From positions 104,643 through 168,642 of the forward strand of contig NZ_SISK01000008.1 of NCBI RefSeq assembly GCF_004310345.1: a stretch of 64,000 bases of DNA, given 5' to 3'. This stretch comes from Paracoccus subflavus. GTDB taxonomy: Bacteria; Pseudomonadota; Alphaproteobacteria; Rhodobacterales; Rhodobacteraceae. A model generated the notes under the pieces. It searched no databases. It was not told where the DNA came from and worked only from the letters and a program-made list of their open reading frames with translations. Shown here piece after piece: positions 26,817-34,891 of the stretch. A program made the translations under genes and the position numbers. Numbering within the stretch: position 1 is the first letter of the stretch; each line of letters starts with the position of its first letter.

Positions 26817-28526
26817 ATGACCAGGGTTTTTGACGCACCCGACCAGTTCGCCGACACCGCGTTGCAGGGGTTCTGCGCGGCCAATGCCGACCGCGTGCGC
26901 GCGGTGCCCCATGGCGCGGTGCGCGCGGCGCCGGGCGCGCGGGGCAAGGTGGCGCTGCTGGTCGGCGGCGGGTCGGGGCATTACCCGGCCTTTCTGGGCT
27001 ATGTCGGGACCGGCTTTGCCGATGCGGCGGTGGCGGGGGATGTCTTCGCCTCGCCTTCGGCCGCGTGGATCCACGGGGTCGCCAGGGCGGCAAACCGGGG
27101 CGGCGGGGTGATCCTGGGTTTTGGCAACTATGCGGGCGACGTGCTGAACTTCGGGTCCGCCGCCGAACGGCTGCGGGCCGAGGGGATCGACACCCGCATT
27201 CTGGCCGTGACCGACGACGTGGCAAGCGCCGGGGCCGATGATCGCGCCCGGCGGCGCGGCGTGGCGGGCGACCTGCCGGTCTTCAAGATCGTCGGCGCGG
27301 CCGCCGAGGCGGGACTGGACATGGACGCGGTGATGGCGGTCGCGGGCAAGGCGAACGGGGCCACGGTGTCCTTTGGCGTGGCCTTCGACGGCTGCACCCT
27401 GCCGGGTCAGGGAACGCCGCTGTTCACGGTCGATCCGGGCCGGGTCGGCATGGGTCTGGGCATCCACGGCGAACCCGGCATCAGCACGCGGGCGATGATG
27501 CCCGCCGCCGATCTGGCCCGCACCTTGCTGGAACCGCTGCTGGCCGAACGCCCAGCGGATCACGATGGCCGCGTGGCCGTGATCCTGAACGGCCTGGGCC
27601 GCACGAAATACGAGGAACTGTTTGTCCTCTGGCACCACCTGACCGGGATGCTGACAGAGGCCGGGCTGACCCCGGTGGACCCCGAGGTGGGGGAATTCGT
27701 CACCAGCCTGGACATGGCGGGCTGTTCGCTGACGATCACCTGGCTGGACGACGAGCTGCAAGGATACTGGCGCGCGCCTGCCGACGCACCCGCATTTCGC
27801 AAGGGCACTGTCACGCCTCCTGTGGCCGACGATGCGGTCGAGGCCGGCGCCGAGGCGGAGTCACGGATTGCCCAAGGCAGCGCGGATTCGCAGGATGCGG
27901 GGCGCTGCGTGGCGGGGCTGATCGGTCACGTCGCCCGTGCCCTGGCGGATGCCGAGGAGGAACTGGGCCGCATCGACGCCCAGGCGGGCGACGGCGATCA
28001 CGGGCAGGGCATGGCGCGCGGCTCCGCCGCCGCGGCCGCCGCCGCCGACAAGGCCGTGGCAGGGGGCGGGGGGGCGGGGACGGTGCTGTCGCTGGCAGGC
28101 GATGCCTGGGCGGATCGCGCGGGCGGCACCTCGGGCGCGTTGTGGGGGGTGGCGCTGCGGGCCTGGGGGCAGACGCTTGGCGACAGGGACCGGCCCTTGC
28201 CGGAAACCGTCGCGCGGGGCGCGCAGGCCGCCCATGACGCCATCGTCCGGCTGGGCGGGGCCAGGGTCGGCGACAAGACGCTGGTGGATTCGCTGGTACC
28301 CTTTGTCCAGGTGCTGACCGAACGGGTCACGGCAGGGGAAACCTTGGGCGTGGCCTGGGCCGCTGCGGCTGCCCGCGCGACCGAGGCTGCGGATGCCACC
28401 GCGCAACTGCGACCCAGGCTGGGCCGCGCCCGCCCCCTGGCGGACCGCAGCATCGGGCACCCGGATGCGGGTGCGATCTCGCTGGCGCTGTGCGCGCGGG
28501 TGGTGGGGGCGAACCTGCCAGAATGA
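26817..28526 (+). CDS. DhaK-DhaL fusion, dihydroxyacetone/tetrulose kinase family
   Basis: A 569-residue ATP-dependent kinase with both modules in one chain. DhaK (about 1-330) binds the keto-sugar; it shows LVGGGSGHYPAFLGYVG, GFGNYAGD and GLGIHGEPG. DhaL (about 360-569) binds Mg-ATP; it shows the aspartate cluster QAGDGDHGQGMARG near residue 390 and DKTLVDSLVPF. The ATP-dependent fused form is distinct from the PTS-driven three-protein system. Dihydroxyacetone is the classical substrate, but related fused kinases act on erythrulose. GGGGGAGGAGGA lies before the ATG. It stands alone on the plus strand, so its pathway is not shown by neighbours. Confidence 0.85.
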   Translation: MTRVFDAPDQFADTALQGFCAANADRVRAVPHGAVRAAPGARGKVALLVGGGSGHYPAFLGYVGTGFADAAVAGDVFASPSAAWIHGVARAANRGGGVILGFGNYAGDVLNFGSAAERLRAEGIDTRILAVTDDVASAGADDRARRRGVAGDLPVFKIVGAAAEAGLDMDAVMAVAGKANGATVSFGVAFDGCTLPGQGTPLFTVDPGRVGMGLGIHGEPGISTRAMMPAADLARTLLEPLLAERPADHDGRVAVILNGLGRTKYEELFVLWHHLTGMLTEAGLTPVDPEVGEFVTSLDMAGCSLTITWLDDELQGYWRAPADAPAFRKGTVTPPVADDAVEAGAEAESRIAQGSADSQDAGRCVAGLIGHVARALADAEEELGRIDAQAGDGDHGQGMARGSAAAAAAADKAVAGGGGAGTVLSLAGDAWADRAGGTSGALWGVALRAWGQTLGDRDRPLPETVARGAQAAHDAIVRLGGARVGDKTLVDSLVPFVQVLTERVTAGETLGVAWAAAAARATEAADATAQLRPRLGRARPLADRSIGHPDAGAISLALCARVVGANLPE

Positions 28527-28576
28527 CGGGACAGAGGGATCGAGCGGCCCCATCAGGGCCCTGACCGGAAACCGGC

Positions 28577-28614
28577 TTGAATACGGGAAAATGTTGACCT
28601 ACATTAAGGTCAAC
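28577..28614 (+). promoter_or_regulatory. Promoter and palindromic operator of the toxin-antitoxin pair
   Basis: TTGAAT (28577-28582) and TACATT (28600-28605) are spaced by 17 bases. A perfect dyad, GTTGACCT at 28593-28600 and AGGTCAAC at 28607-28614 around ACATTA, covers the -10 element. An operator placed over the -10 box is the usual design for autorepression by the antitoxin or toxin-antitoxin complex. Confidence 0.65.
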
Positions 28615-28628
28615 ACGGGGGGATGACC

Positions 28629-28871
28629 ATGCAGATCGCCATTGCCGAAGCCAAGGCCCAGTTTGCCGACCTGATCCGCCGGGTCGAGGCCGGCGAGGAG
28701 ATCGAGTTGACCCGCTATGGCCGGCCCGTGGCGCGTCTGACGCCCTCGCCTGCGCGGGCCAACAGCCTGATCGGCAGTGCCAAGGGGCAGATGCGCCTGC
28801 CCGACGACATCCATGACGGCGACGATCAGGTGGCCGAACTGTTCCGGTCGGGCGGCGTCCTGCCGGAATGA
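28629..28871 (+). CDS. Phd/YefM-family antitoxin
   Basis: An 80-residue type II antitoxin. The N-terminal DNA-binding fold has the family pattern MQIAIAEAKAQFADLIRRVE followed by EIELTRYGRPVARL. The C-terminal part (DDIHDGDDQVAELF) is the flexible acidic tail that wraps the toxin. The ATG at 28629 is favoured over 28623 because it is properly spaced from GGGGGG. Its stop overlaps the toxin start by four bases. It should bind the palindrome just upstream. Confidence 0.87.
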   Translation: MQIAIAEAKAQFADLIRRVEAGEEIELTRYGRPVARLTPSPARANSLIGSAKGQMRLPDDIHDGDDQVAELFRSGGVLPE

Positions 28872-29242
28872 AACTGCTTCTGGATACCCATATCGTCCTG
28901 TGGGCGATGGCCGACGACGCACGGCTGCCGGCGTCCCTGCGCACTGCCATCACCGGGGCCGAGGCGCTGTTCATCAGCGCCGCCACCGTCTGGGAGGTTA
29001 TGATCAAGCGTGCCCTGGGCAAGCTCGAGGTGCCGGAGGATCTGTTCGACCGCGCCCTGGCGGCCGGGGCGCGTCCCCTGCCGATCGGCTGGGGCCATGC
29101 GCAGGCGGTGGCGCATCTGCCCCTGCATCACGCCGATCCCTTTGACAGGATGCTGATCGCCCAGGCACGGTCCGAGGAGATGACGCTGGTGTCCATGGAC
29201 CGCCAGTTCTACGCCTATGACGTGAGGCTGCTGAACGGCTGA
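28868..29242 (+). CDS. PIN-domain toxin (VapC type)
   Basis: A 124-residue PIN ribonuclease, the likely toxin of the pair; such proteins cut tRNA or other RNA. The acidic metal-binding residues are present: D6 in LLLDTHIVLWA, E43 in ATVWEVMIK, D90/D93 in HHADPFDRMLIAQA and D111 in SMDRQF, so it looks catalytically intact. Pairing a PIN toxin with a Phd-type antitoxin, rather than VapB, is common in proteobacteria. Located on a molecule with a plasmid replicon, it could act in maintenance. Confidence 0.88.
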   Translation: MKLLLDTHIVLWAMADDARLPASLRTAITGAEALFISAATVWEVMIKRALGKLEVPEDLFDRALAAGARPLPIGWGHAQAVAHLPLHHADPFDRMLIAQARSEEMTLVSMDRQFYAYDVRLLNG

Positions 29243-29248
29243 GCGCCG

Positions 29249-29407
29249 TCAGCCCCCGCCGATCCCGGTCGTCACCTTGCCGGTTCCGCCGCAATCGGGG
29301 CAGTCCTTTCCATCGCTCTGCCCGCTGCCGCCGCACTTTCGGCAGATGTTCTCGCCCGCGCCGGTCGTGCCGGGGGGAACGGTGTCCGGATTGTCCTTGT
29401 CGGTCAT
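29249..29407 (-). CDS. Small zinc-ribbon protein with DnaJ-type CxxCxGxG repeats
   Basis: A 52-residue protein beginning MTDKDNPDTVPPG. It carries CRKCGGSG (about residues 22-29) and CPDCGGTG (about 36-43), two CxxCGGxG units that together can hold one zinc ion, like half of the DnaJ cysteine-rich domain. GGAGG lies at good spacing before its ATG. Convergent with the toxin gene, seven bases apart. Function unknown; possible chaperone helper or structural zinc peptide. Confidence 0.65.
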   Translation of the reverse strand: MTDKDNPDTVPPGTTGAGENICRKCGGSGQSDGKDCPDCGGTGKVTTGIGGG

Positions 29408-29472
29408 GGCATGTCCTCCGTCCTGGCCTTTCGGTCCAACACGCCTGCAAAGCGGATGTTCCGCAAGAATTC

Positions 29473-30906
29473 CTAGCTTTCCTCGAACCGAAAGATCGCC
29501 AGGCTGCGTTCGCGTTCGTTGATGGTCAGGCGCCGGTTGATGGGGGCATGGGCACGGGCGGGGCAGTTGCGGCGTTCGCACAGATAGCAGTTCAGCCCGA
29601 TCTCGACCGGGCGGGTGCGGTCAAGGTCGATCCCGTCGGCATAGATCAGGCGCGGCGCATAGGCCACGTCGCAGCCAAGGCCGATCGCCAGCCGCTGCGA
29701 CGGCGCGCTGTGGCTGCCCCCGGCACGGCTGACGGTATGGGCGATCGAGAAATAGCTGGCCCCTTCGGGCATCTGGATGATCTGCGTCTGGATGCGGCCC
29801 GGCGTTTCAAAGGCGGAATGGATGTTCCACAGCGGGCAGGTGCCGCCAAAGCGCGAAAACGGAAAGCGTCCGGCGCTGAACCGCTTCGAGATGTTGCCCG
29901 CCCGGTCCACCCGGACGAAAAAGAACGGGATGCCCCGCGCGCCGGTCCGTTGCAGCGTGCACATGCGATGTGCGGTCTGTTCATAGCTGGTGCCGAACCG
30001 GTGGCACAGCAGTTCCACGTCATAGCGCGTGCTTTCGCAGGCCGCCAGGAACCGGCCATAGGGCATCAGCAGCGCGGCGGCGAAATAGTTGGCCAGGCTG
30101 ACGCGCATCAGCGACACCGTTGCCGGATCGGTCAGCCCGGTTTCGGCCAGGACGGCATTGATCGGATCGTCCATTTCCAGCCGTGCCAGCAGCACACCGA
30201 TCTGGAACCGGCGGCTGGCCTGACCCAGCAGTTCCGACAAAAGCAGTTCCTTGCGATGCTGATCGAAGCGGCGCAACTGGTCGCCCATCACCGGGGCGGG
30301 CAGGATGCGTACCGTGATCCCGTGCGCGGCCAGGCGCGTGGACAGGGCCACATGCGGCTCGCTGCGGTGCAGGGCCAGGTCGTCGGCCAGCGCTTCGGCG
30401 GCGCGGTCAAGCGCATCGACATAGTTGCTGCGCGCATAAAGCCACGCCCGGACCTGTTCCACGGGTCGCGACGTGTCGGCCAGGGCCTCGACCTTGTCGC
30501 GGTCGGTCAGGGGATTGTCGTCGGCCTGCGGCCTGACCAGGGCCTCGCGGTACCGGTCGTGCAGGCGCACAAAGGCCGCCGCGATTTTGGGCGAGGATTG
30601 CAGGACGGCCTCGATCTCGGCGCGGGGCAGGTTGCCCGATTCCAGCGCGGGATCCTTCAGCGCCGAGGCAAAGTCTGCCGCAAGCTGCGCATCCGACGAT
30701 GGCGCCAGTTCGGTGATGTCCAGGTCATAGACCGCGGCCAGGCGCATCAGCAGGCGGGCGGATGCGGGACGCTGATCGGATTCAATCAGGGTGATGTAGC
30801 TGGCCGAGACGCCCAGTTCGGCGGCAAGCTGCGCCTGCGTCAGGCCCAGCGACTGCCGCAGCACCCGCAGCCTTTGGCCGATGATCAGCTTTTCGGGCCG
30901 CCCCAT
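29473..30906 (-). CDS. ramB: RamB/ScfR-type regulator of acetate and propionate metabolism
   Basis: A 477-residue short-chain fatty acyl regulator. Residues about 8-62 form an XRE helix-turn-helix (LRQSLGLTQAQLAAELGVSASYITLIESD). The long C-terminal part is the ScfR domain, with an IrrE-like segment and a cysteine cluster, CYLCERRNCPARAHAP, near residue 447. Members include RamB of acetate metabolism and MccR/PrpR of the methylcitrate cycle, controlled by acyl-CoA. It is divergent from malate synthase across 143 bases. A shared TTTGTGCAAA-type box before aceB and aceA and TTTGCA repeats before prpD suggest it controls both cycles, which is inference. Confidence 0.85.
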   Translation of the reverse strand: MGRPEKLIIGQRLRVLRQSLGLTQAQLAAELGVSASYITLIESDQRPASARLLMRLAAVYDLDITELAPSSDAQLAADFASALKDPALESGNLPRAEIEAVLQSSPKIAAAFVRLHDRYREALVRPQADDNPLTDRDKVEALADTSRPVEQVRAWLYARSNYVDALDRAAEALADDLALHRSEPHVALSTRLAAHGITVRILPAPVMGDQLRRFDQHRKELLLSELLGQASRRFQIGVLLARLEMDDPINAVLAETGLTDPATVSLMRVSLANYFAAALLMPYGRFLAACESTRYDVELLCHRFGTSYEQTAHRMCTLQRTGARGIPFFFVRVDRAGNISKRFSAGRFPFSRFGGTCPLWNIHSAFETPGRIQTQIIQMPEGASYFSIAHTVSRAGGSHSAPSQRLAIGLGCDVAYAPRLIYADGIDLDRTRPVEIGLNCYLCERRNCPARAHAPINRRLTINERERSLAIFRFEES

Positions 30907-31049
30907 TAAGGCACCTGCGCATTACAAACGTTACAGATCAGGCTCATGTCATCTTACAGAACCGACAATGCAACCCCTTTGTGCAAATCTCGGGCTGTCT
31001 TGGTAGCGTTACATTACTAATATGACAGCACGCACCAAGGGAGATCGTC
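30907..31049. promoter_or_regulatory. Divergent ramB/aceB control region
   Basis: The gap contains the dyad TTTGTGCAAA at 30978-30987 and a set of NTTACA elements: ATTACA 30921, GTTACA 30930, CTTACA 30953, GTTACA 31008, then ATTAC from 31012. The dyad is a spaced version of the TTTGCAAA core known for RamB-type regulators and recurs inverted before aceA. The NTTACA copies lie near both gene starts and may be a second binding family or promoter elements. Confidence 0.5.
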
Positions 31050-32672
31050 ATGCTTGATCACGCCGCCATTCCCGTCCAGATGCCGCTCGTGCTGCGCGCC
31101 GTGCCGGGGGGCGATCATGTCCTGACCGCCGAGGCGCTGAATTTCGTGGCGACGCTTCAGGCGCGGTTCGGGCTGCGGCTGCACAGTCTGATGGTCGCCC
31201 GCGCCCGTCGCCAGGAACGCTTCGACCGGGGCGAACTGCCGGACTATCTGCCTGAAACCACCGAAATCCGCCGCGGCATCTGGGAGGCCGCGCCGATCCC
31301 CGAGATCCTCCAGGACCGCCGGGTCGAGATTACCGGCCCGGTCGATCGCAAAATGATGATCAATGCGCTGAATTCTGGGGCCAGGGTTTTCATGGCCGAT
31401 TTCGAGGACGCGACCTCGCCCGGTTTCGCCACCATCGTCGCGGGCCATGCCAACATGCTGGACTATCGCGACGGCACGCTGGAATACACCGACGCGGCGA
31501 CCGGCCGGGACTATCGGGTCGGGTCGGACCCCGCGCTGCTGATCGTGCGCCCGCGCGGGCTGCACATGGCCGAGTCGAATGTCCTGATCGGCGGCCAGCC
31601 GGTATCCGCCGCGCTGTTCGATTTCGGTCTCAACATCTTTCACAACGGTCGCGCGCTTGCGGCATCGGGCCGGGGGCCGTTCTATTATCTGCCCAAGCTG
31701 GAAAGCCATCGCGAGGCGCGCTTCTGGAACGAGGTGTTCCTGTTCGCCCAGGACCGCATGGGCCTGTCCGAGGGCACGATCAAGGCCACCGTCCTGATCG
31801 AGACCCTGCCCGCCGCCTTCGAGATGGACGAGATCGTCTGGGAACTGCGCAACCACATCGCCGGGCTGAACTGTGGCCGCTGGGACTATATCTTCAGCTA
31901 TATCAAGACCCTGCGCAACCACGGCGCCTATATCCTGCCCGACCGGGCCGAGGTGACGATGGACCGCGCGTTCCTGGCGACCTATGCCGCGCGGCTGGTC
32001 AAGGTCTGCCACCGCCGGGGCATCCACGCCATGGGCGGCATGGCCGCCGCGATCCCGGTCAAGGGCGACGAACAGGCCAACGCGGCCGCATTCGCCAAGG
32101 TCCGTGCCGACAAGCAGCGCGAGGTCGAGCTGGGTCATGACGGCACCTGGGTCGCCCATCCCGATCTGGTGCCGGTCGCCCGGGCGGTCTTTGACGCCGG
32201 CATGACCGGGCCGAACCAGGTTCGCCGCCAGCGGCAGGATTACCGCATCGACCCCGCCAAGCTGCTGGCCCCCCACCAGGGTCAGGTCACCGAGGCCGGC
32301 ATCCGGTCCAACATCGCGATCGCCGTCGAATATCTGGCGCACTGGCTGCAAGGGCGCGGCGCGGTGCCGATCAACAACCTGATGGAAGACGCCGCCACGG
32401 CCGAGATCAGCCGCGCGCAACTGTGGCAGTGGCGGCGCCACGGCGCGCCGGTGGTCATGGCCGACGGGAACGAAGGCCGGCTGACCGACGACTGGTTCGG
32501 CCAGCTCATGCAGGACGAGATCGTCCGCGTGCTGGAACGCCTTGGACCCAACGGCTTTCACCGGGGCCATTACGCCTCGGCCGCCCGCATCGTGCAGGAG
32601 GCCGTGATGGCCGAAACCCTGCCCGATTTCATCACCACCCCGGCCTATCAGGTGCTGAACGCGCTCGACTGA
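31050..32672 (+). CDS. aceB: Malate synthase A
   Basis: Condenses glyoxylate with acetyl-CoA to malate, the second glyoxylate-cycle step. The 540-residue length fits the A isoform and not the roughly 720-residue G isoform. Family blocks include VFMADFEDATSP, IRPRG-like VRPRGLHMAE, the signature GLNCGRWDYIFSYIKT, and GGMAAAIPVKGD. GGGAG precedes the ATG. It is followed after 75 bases by isocitrate lyase on the same strand, so glyoxylate formation and use are linked. Confidence 0.93.
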   Translation: MLDHAAIPVQMPLVLRAVPGGDHVLTAEALNFVATLQARFGLRLHSLMVARARRQERFDRGELPDYLPETTEIRRGIWEAAPIPEILQDRRVEITGPVDRKMMINALNSGARVFMADFEDATSPGFATIVAGHANMLDYRDGTLEYTDAATGRDYRVGSDPALLIVRPRGLHMAESNVLIGGQPVSAALFDFGLNIFHNGRALAASGRGPFYYLPKLESHREARFWNEVFLFAQDRMGLSEGTIKATVLIETLPAAFEMDEIVWELRNHIAGLNCGRWDYIFSYIKTLRNHGAYILPDRAEVTMDRAFLATYAARLVKVCHRRGIHAMGGMAAAIPVKGDEQANAAAFAKVRADKQREVELGHDGTWVAHPDLVPVARAVFDAGMTGPNQVRRQRQDYRIDPAKLLAPHQGQVTEAGIRSNIAIAVEYLAHWLQGRGAVPINNLMEDAATAEISRAQLWQWRRHGAPVVMADGNEGRLTDDWFGQLMQDEIVRVLERLGPNGFHRGHYASAARIVQEAVMAETLPDFITTPAYQVLNALD

Positions 32673-32725
32673 CCGGACCCTTTCCGGGGTCATGCCGACC
32701 CGCAGGCCCCCTCACCCAAACACGA

Positions 32726-32735
32726 TTTGCACAAA
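32726..32735 (+). promoter_or_regulatory. TTTGCACAAA box before isocitrate lyase
   Basis: This ten-base dyad is the exact reverse complement of TTTGTGCAAA in the ramB-aceB gap. It ends 12 bases before the aceA start and overlaps the AAAGGA ribosome site, so bound protein could block a promoter just upstream or the 5' end. It is the likely regulator box linking aceA to aceB control. Confidence 0.5.
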
Positions 32736-32747
32736 GGACGCATCATC

Positions 32748-34358
32748 ATGACCAGGTCACGCACCTTTTCCGACATTCATGCCGAGGTTTCGGCCCGTTA
32801 TCCGTCGGGCCAGACGGCGGGGGGCGTTTCGGTGGACGACATCGTCCAGTTGCGGATGCAGAACAGCTACGACACGCATCTGGACATCGCCCGCGAGATG
32901 GCAAAGGTGATGCGCGCCGACATGGCCGCCTATGACGCCGACAGCAGCAAATTCACCCAGTCGCTGGGCTGCTGGTCGGGCTTTCACGCCCAGCAGATGA
33001 TCAAGGCCGTCAAGCGCCTGCGCGGCACCGCCAAGGGCACCTATGTCTATCTGTCCGGCTGGATGGTCGCCGGTCTGCGCAACCGCTGGGGCCACCTGCC
33101 CGATCAGTCCATGCACGAAAAGACCGCGGTGGCCGACCTGATCCAGGAAATCTACGTCTCGCTGCGCCAGGCCGACGAGGTCGCGCTGAACGACCTGTTC
33201 CGCGACCTGAAGAAGGCCGGGTCAGAGGCCGAGCGCGCCAAGGTGATCGAAAAGATCGACACATTCGAATCCCATGTCGTGCCGATCATCGCCGACATCG
33301 ACGCGGGCTTCGGCAACGAACACGCGACCTATCTGCTGGCCAAGGAACTGATCAAGGCGGGCGCCTGCTGCCTGCAGATCGAGAACCAGGTGTCCGACGC
33401 CAAGCAGTGCGGCCACCAGGACGGCAAGGTCACGGTCCCGCGCGAGGACTTTATCGAAAAGCTGCGCGCCTGCCGTCTGGCCTTCGAGGAACTGGGCGTC
33501 GATGACGGCGTGATCGTGGCGCGCACCGATAGCCTGGGCGCGGGCCTGACCCAGAAGGTTCCGGTCAGCCAGCAGCCGGGCGATCTGGCAAGCGAATACA
33601 TCAAATGGCTCAAGACCGAGCCGATCAGCGACCAGAACCCGATGCGCGAGGGCGAGCTGGCGATCTTCATGAATGGCCGGTTCGTGCGCCCGGCGCGCCT
33701 GCCCAACGGGCTGTTCCCGTTCCAGGAGGGCACCGGCCGGCAGCGCGTGATCGAGGATTGCATTGCCTCGCTGACCCAGGGCGGCGCCGATCTGTTGTGG
33801 ATCGAGACCGACACCCCCAACGTGGACGAGATCGCCGGCATGGTGAACGAAATCCGCAAGGAAGTGCCGAACGCCAAGCTGACCTACAACAATTCGCCGT
33901 CCTTCAACTGGACGCTGAACCTGCGCAAGCAGGTCCGCCAGCAGTGGATCGCCGAAGGCAGGATCGCCGAGGGCGATTATCCCGAGGGGACCGAGCTGAT
34001 GAAGGCCGACTACGACGACACCGATCTGGGCCGCGAGGCGGATGCACGCCTGCAGCGGTTCCAGACCGACATCTCGGCCCGCGCCGGGGTGTTCCACAAC
34101 CTGATCACGCTGCCGACCTTCCACCTGACCGCCAAGTCGGTGGACGAACTGGCCCATGGATATTTCGGCGACCAGAAGATGCTGGCCTATGTCAAGACGG
34201 TGCAGCGCGAGGAAATCCGCCGCGGCATCAGCGCGGTCCGGCACCAGCACGAGGTCGGGTCCGACCTGGGCGACAGCTTCAAGGAGATGGTCGCGGGCGA
34301 ACGCGCGCTGAAGGCGGGCGGACACGCGAACACCATGAACCAGTTCGCGGCCGAGTGA
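32748..34358 (+). CDS. aceA: Isocitrate lyase
   Basis: Splits isocitrate into glyoxylate and succinate. The 536-residue protein is the longer isoform class. The active-site loop is KQCGH at 219-223, where most enzymes have KKCGH; the catalytic cysteine C221 is kept. Other blocks are WSGFHAQQM, IIADIDAGFGN, IVARTDSLGAG and YNNSPSFNWTLN. The ATG at 32748 has AAAGGA at proper spacing; an upstream in-frame TTG is not needed. It follows malate synthase and carries its own regulator box, so it may be transcribed separately as well. Confidence 0.93.
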   Translation: MTRSRTFSDIHAEVSARYPSGQTAGGVSVDDIVQLRMQNSYDTHLDIAREMAKVMRADMAAYDADSSKFTQSLGCWSGFHAQQMIKAVKRLRGTAKGTYVYLSGWMVAGLRNRWGHLPDQSMHEKTAVADLIQEIYVSLRQADEVALNDLFRDLKKAGSEAERAKVIEKIDTFESHVVPIIADIDAGFGNEHATYLLAKELIKAGACCLQIENQVSDAKQCGHQDGKVTVPREDFIEKLRACRLAFEELGVDDGVIVARTDSLGAGLTQKVPVSQQPGDLASEYIKWLKTEPISDQNPMREGELAIFMNGRFVRPARLPNGLFPFQEGTGRQRVIEDCIASLTQGGADLLWIETDTPNVDEIAGMVNEIRKEVPNAKLTYNNSPSFNWTLNLRKQVRQQWIAEGRIAEGDYPEGTELMKADYDDTDLGREADARLQRFQTDISARAGVFHNLITLPTFHLTAKSVDELAHGYFGDQKMLAYVKTVQREEIRRGISAVRHQHEVGSDLGDSFKEMVAGERALKAGGHANTMNQFAAE

Positions 34359-34367
34359 CGAGCCAGC

Positions 34368-34392
34368 GGCCTGTCCCATGCCGGGGCAGGCC
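34368..34392 (+). other. Hairpin after aceA
   Basis: GGCCTGTCCC and GGGGCAGGCC pair over ten positions (one G-T wobble) around ATGCC, followed by CTTTCCCC. The T-run is short, so it may be a leaky terminator or a 3' stabiliser between aceA and the small downstream gene whose ribosome site follows it. Confidence 0.45.
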
Positions 34393-34413
34393 CTTTCCCC
34401 AGGGAGGAAAACC

Positions 34414-34653
34414 GTGAGCAATTCCGATTTCGAACGTGTCGACCGGCCCGAGCTGGACCCCCGCGACCGTGCCATCCACCGCGTGGCAGATGCGGTCCAC
34501 CGGCTGAACGAGGCGATCCAGCGGGCAGTGAACGACGGAGTCTCGGTGGAACTGGTGCGCGTGTCGCGTCACCATGGCGGCAACGGCTGCTGGGGCGACC
34601 AGGTCGTTCCGACCATCCGGGAAACGGAACGCAAGGCCGACAAGGCATCCTGA
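34414..34653 (+). CDS. Small protein following aceA, unknown function
   Basis: A 79-residue frame with an unusual GTG start supported by AGGGAGGA six bases upstream; no ATG is suitably placed. The protein is charged and helical (RVDRPELDPRDRAIHRVADA), with HHGGNGCWGDQ as the most distinctive stretch. It lies 55 bases after aceA, behind a hairpin. I do not recognise the family. The strong ribosome site and position suggest a real gene, perhaps co-transcribed with isocitrate lyase. Confidence 0.55.
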   Translation: MSNSDFERVDRPELDPRDRAIHRVADAVHRLNEAIQRAVNDGVSVELVRVSRHHGGNGCWGDQVVPTIRETERKADKAS

Positions 34654-34714
34654 ACCCGCCTGCCGGAAAGCCGGCCCCGGGCTGTGCAGGCCCCGGGTCA
34701 TTTCCTTGCGGAAA

Positions 34715-34736
34715 TTTGCAGATTTTGCAGTTTGCA
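34715..34736 (+). promoter_or_regulatory. Triple TTTGCA boxes before prpD
   Basis: TTTGCA occurs three times in the same direction at 34715-34720, 34724-34729 and 34731-34736, inside a locally AT-rich stretch of the 238-base gap before prpD. TTTGCA is the half-site of the RamB/MccR-type core and of the dyad before aceA and aceB. This is probably the operator of the prpDCB operon, about 155 bases before the start codon. The rest of the gap shows nothing else. Confidence 0.55.
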
Positions 34737-34891
34737 CACCTGGCCCAAGCACTGTTTCGCTGTTTCAACGGTTGAAATAAGCCGTCTTGCGCGGGATAGA
34801 GGCAATGCAAACCGTGCGAAGCCTGGCCCGGCGTCCTGCGCGCCACCATCCGCAGGCCTCGCAACCGTCTTGATATCAGAGGAATACCACC

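Noticed and set aside
34368..34392. Hairpin after aceA as a full terminator
   Set aside because: Only CTTTCCCC follows and a well-formed ribosome site and gene come directly after, so readthrough is likely.
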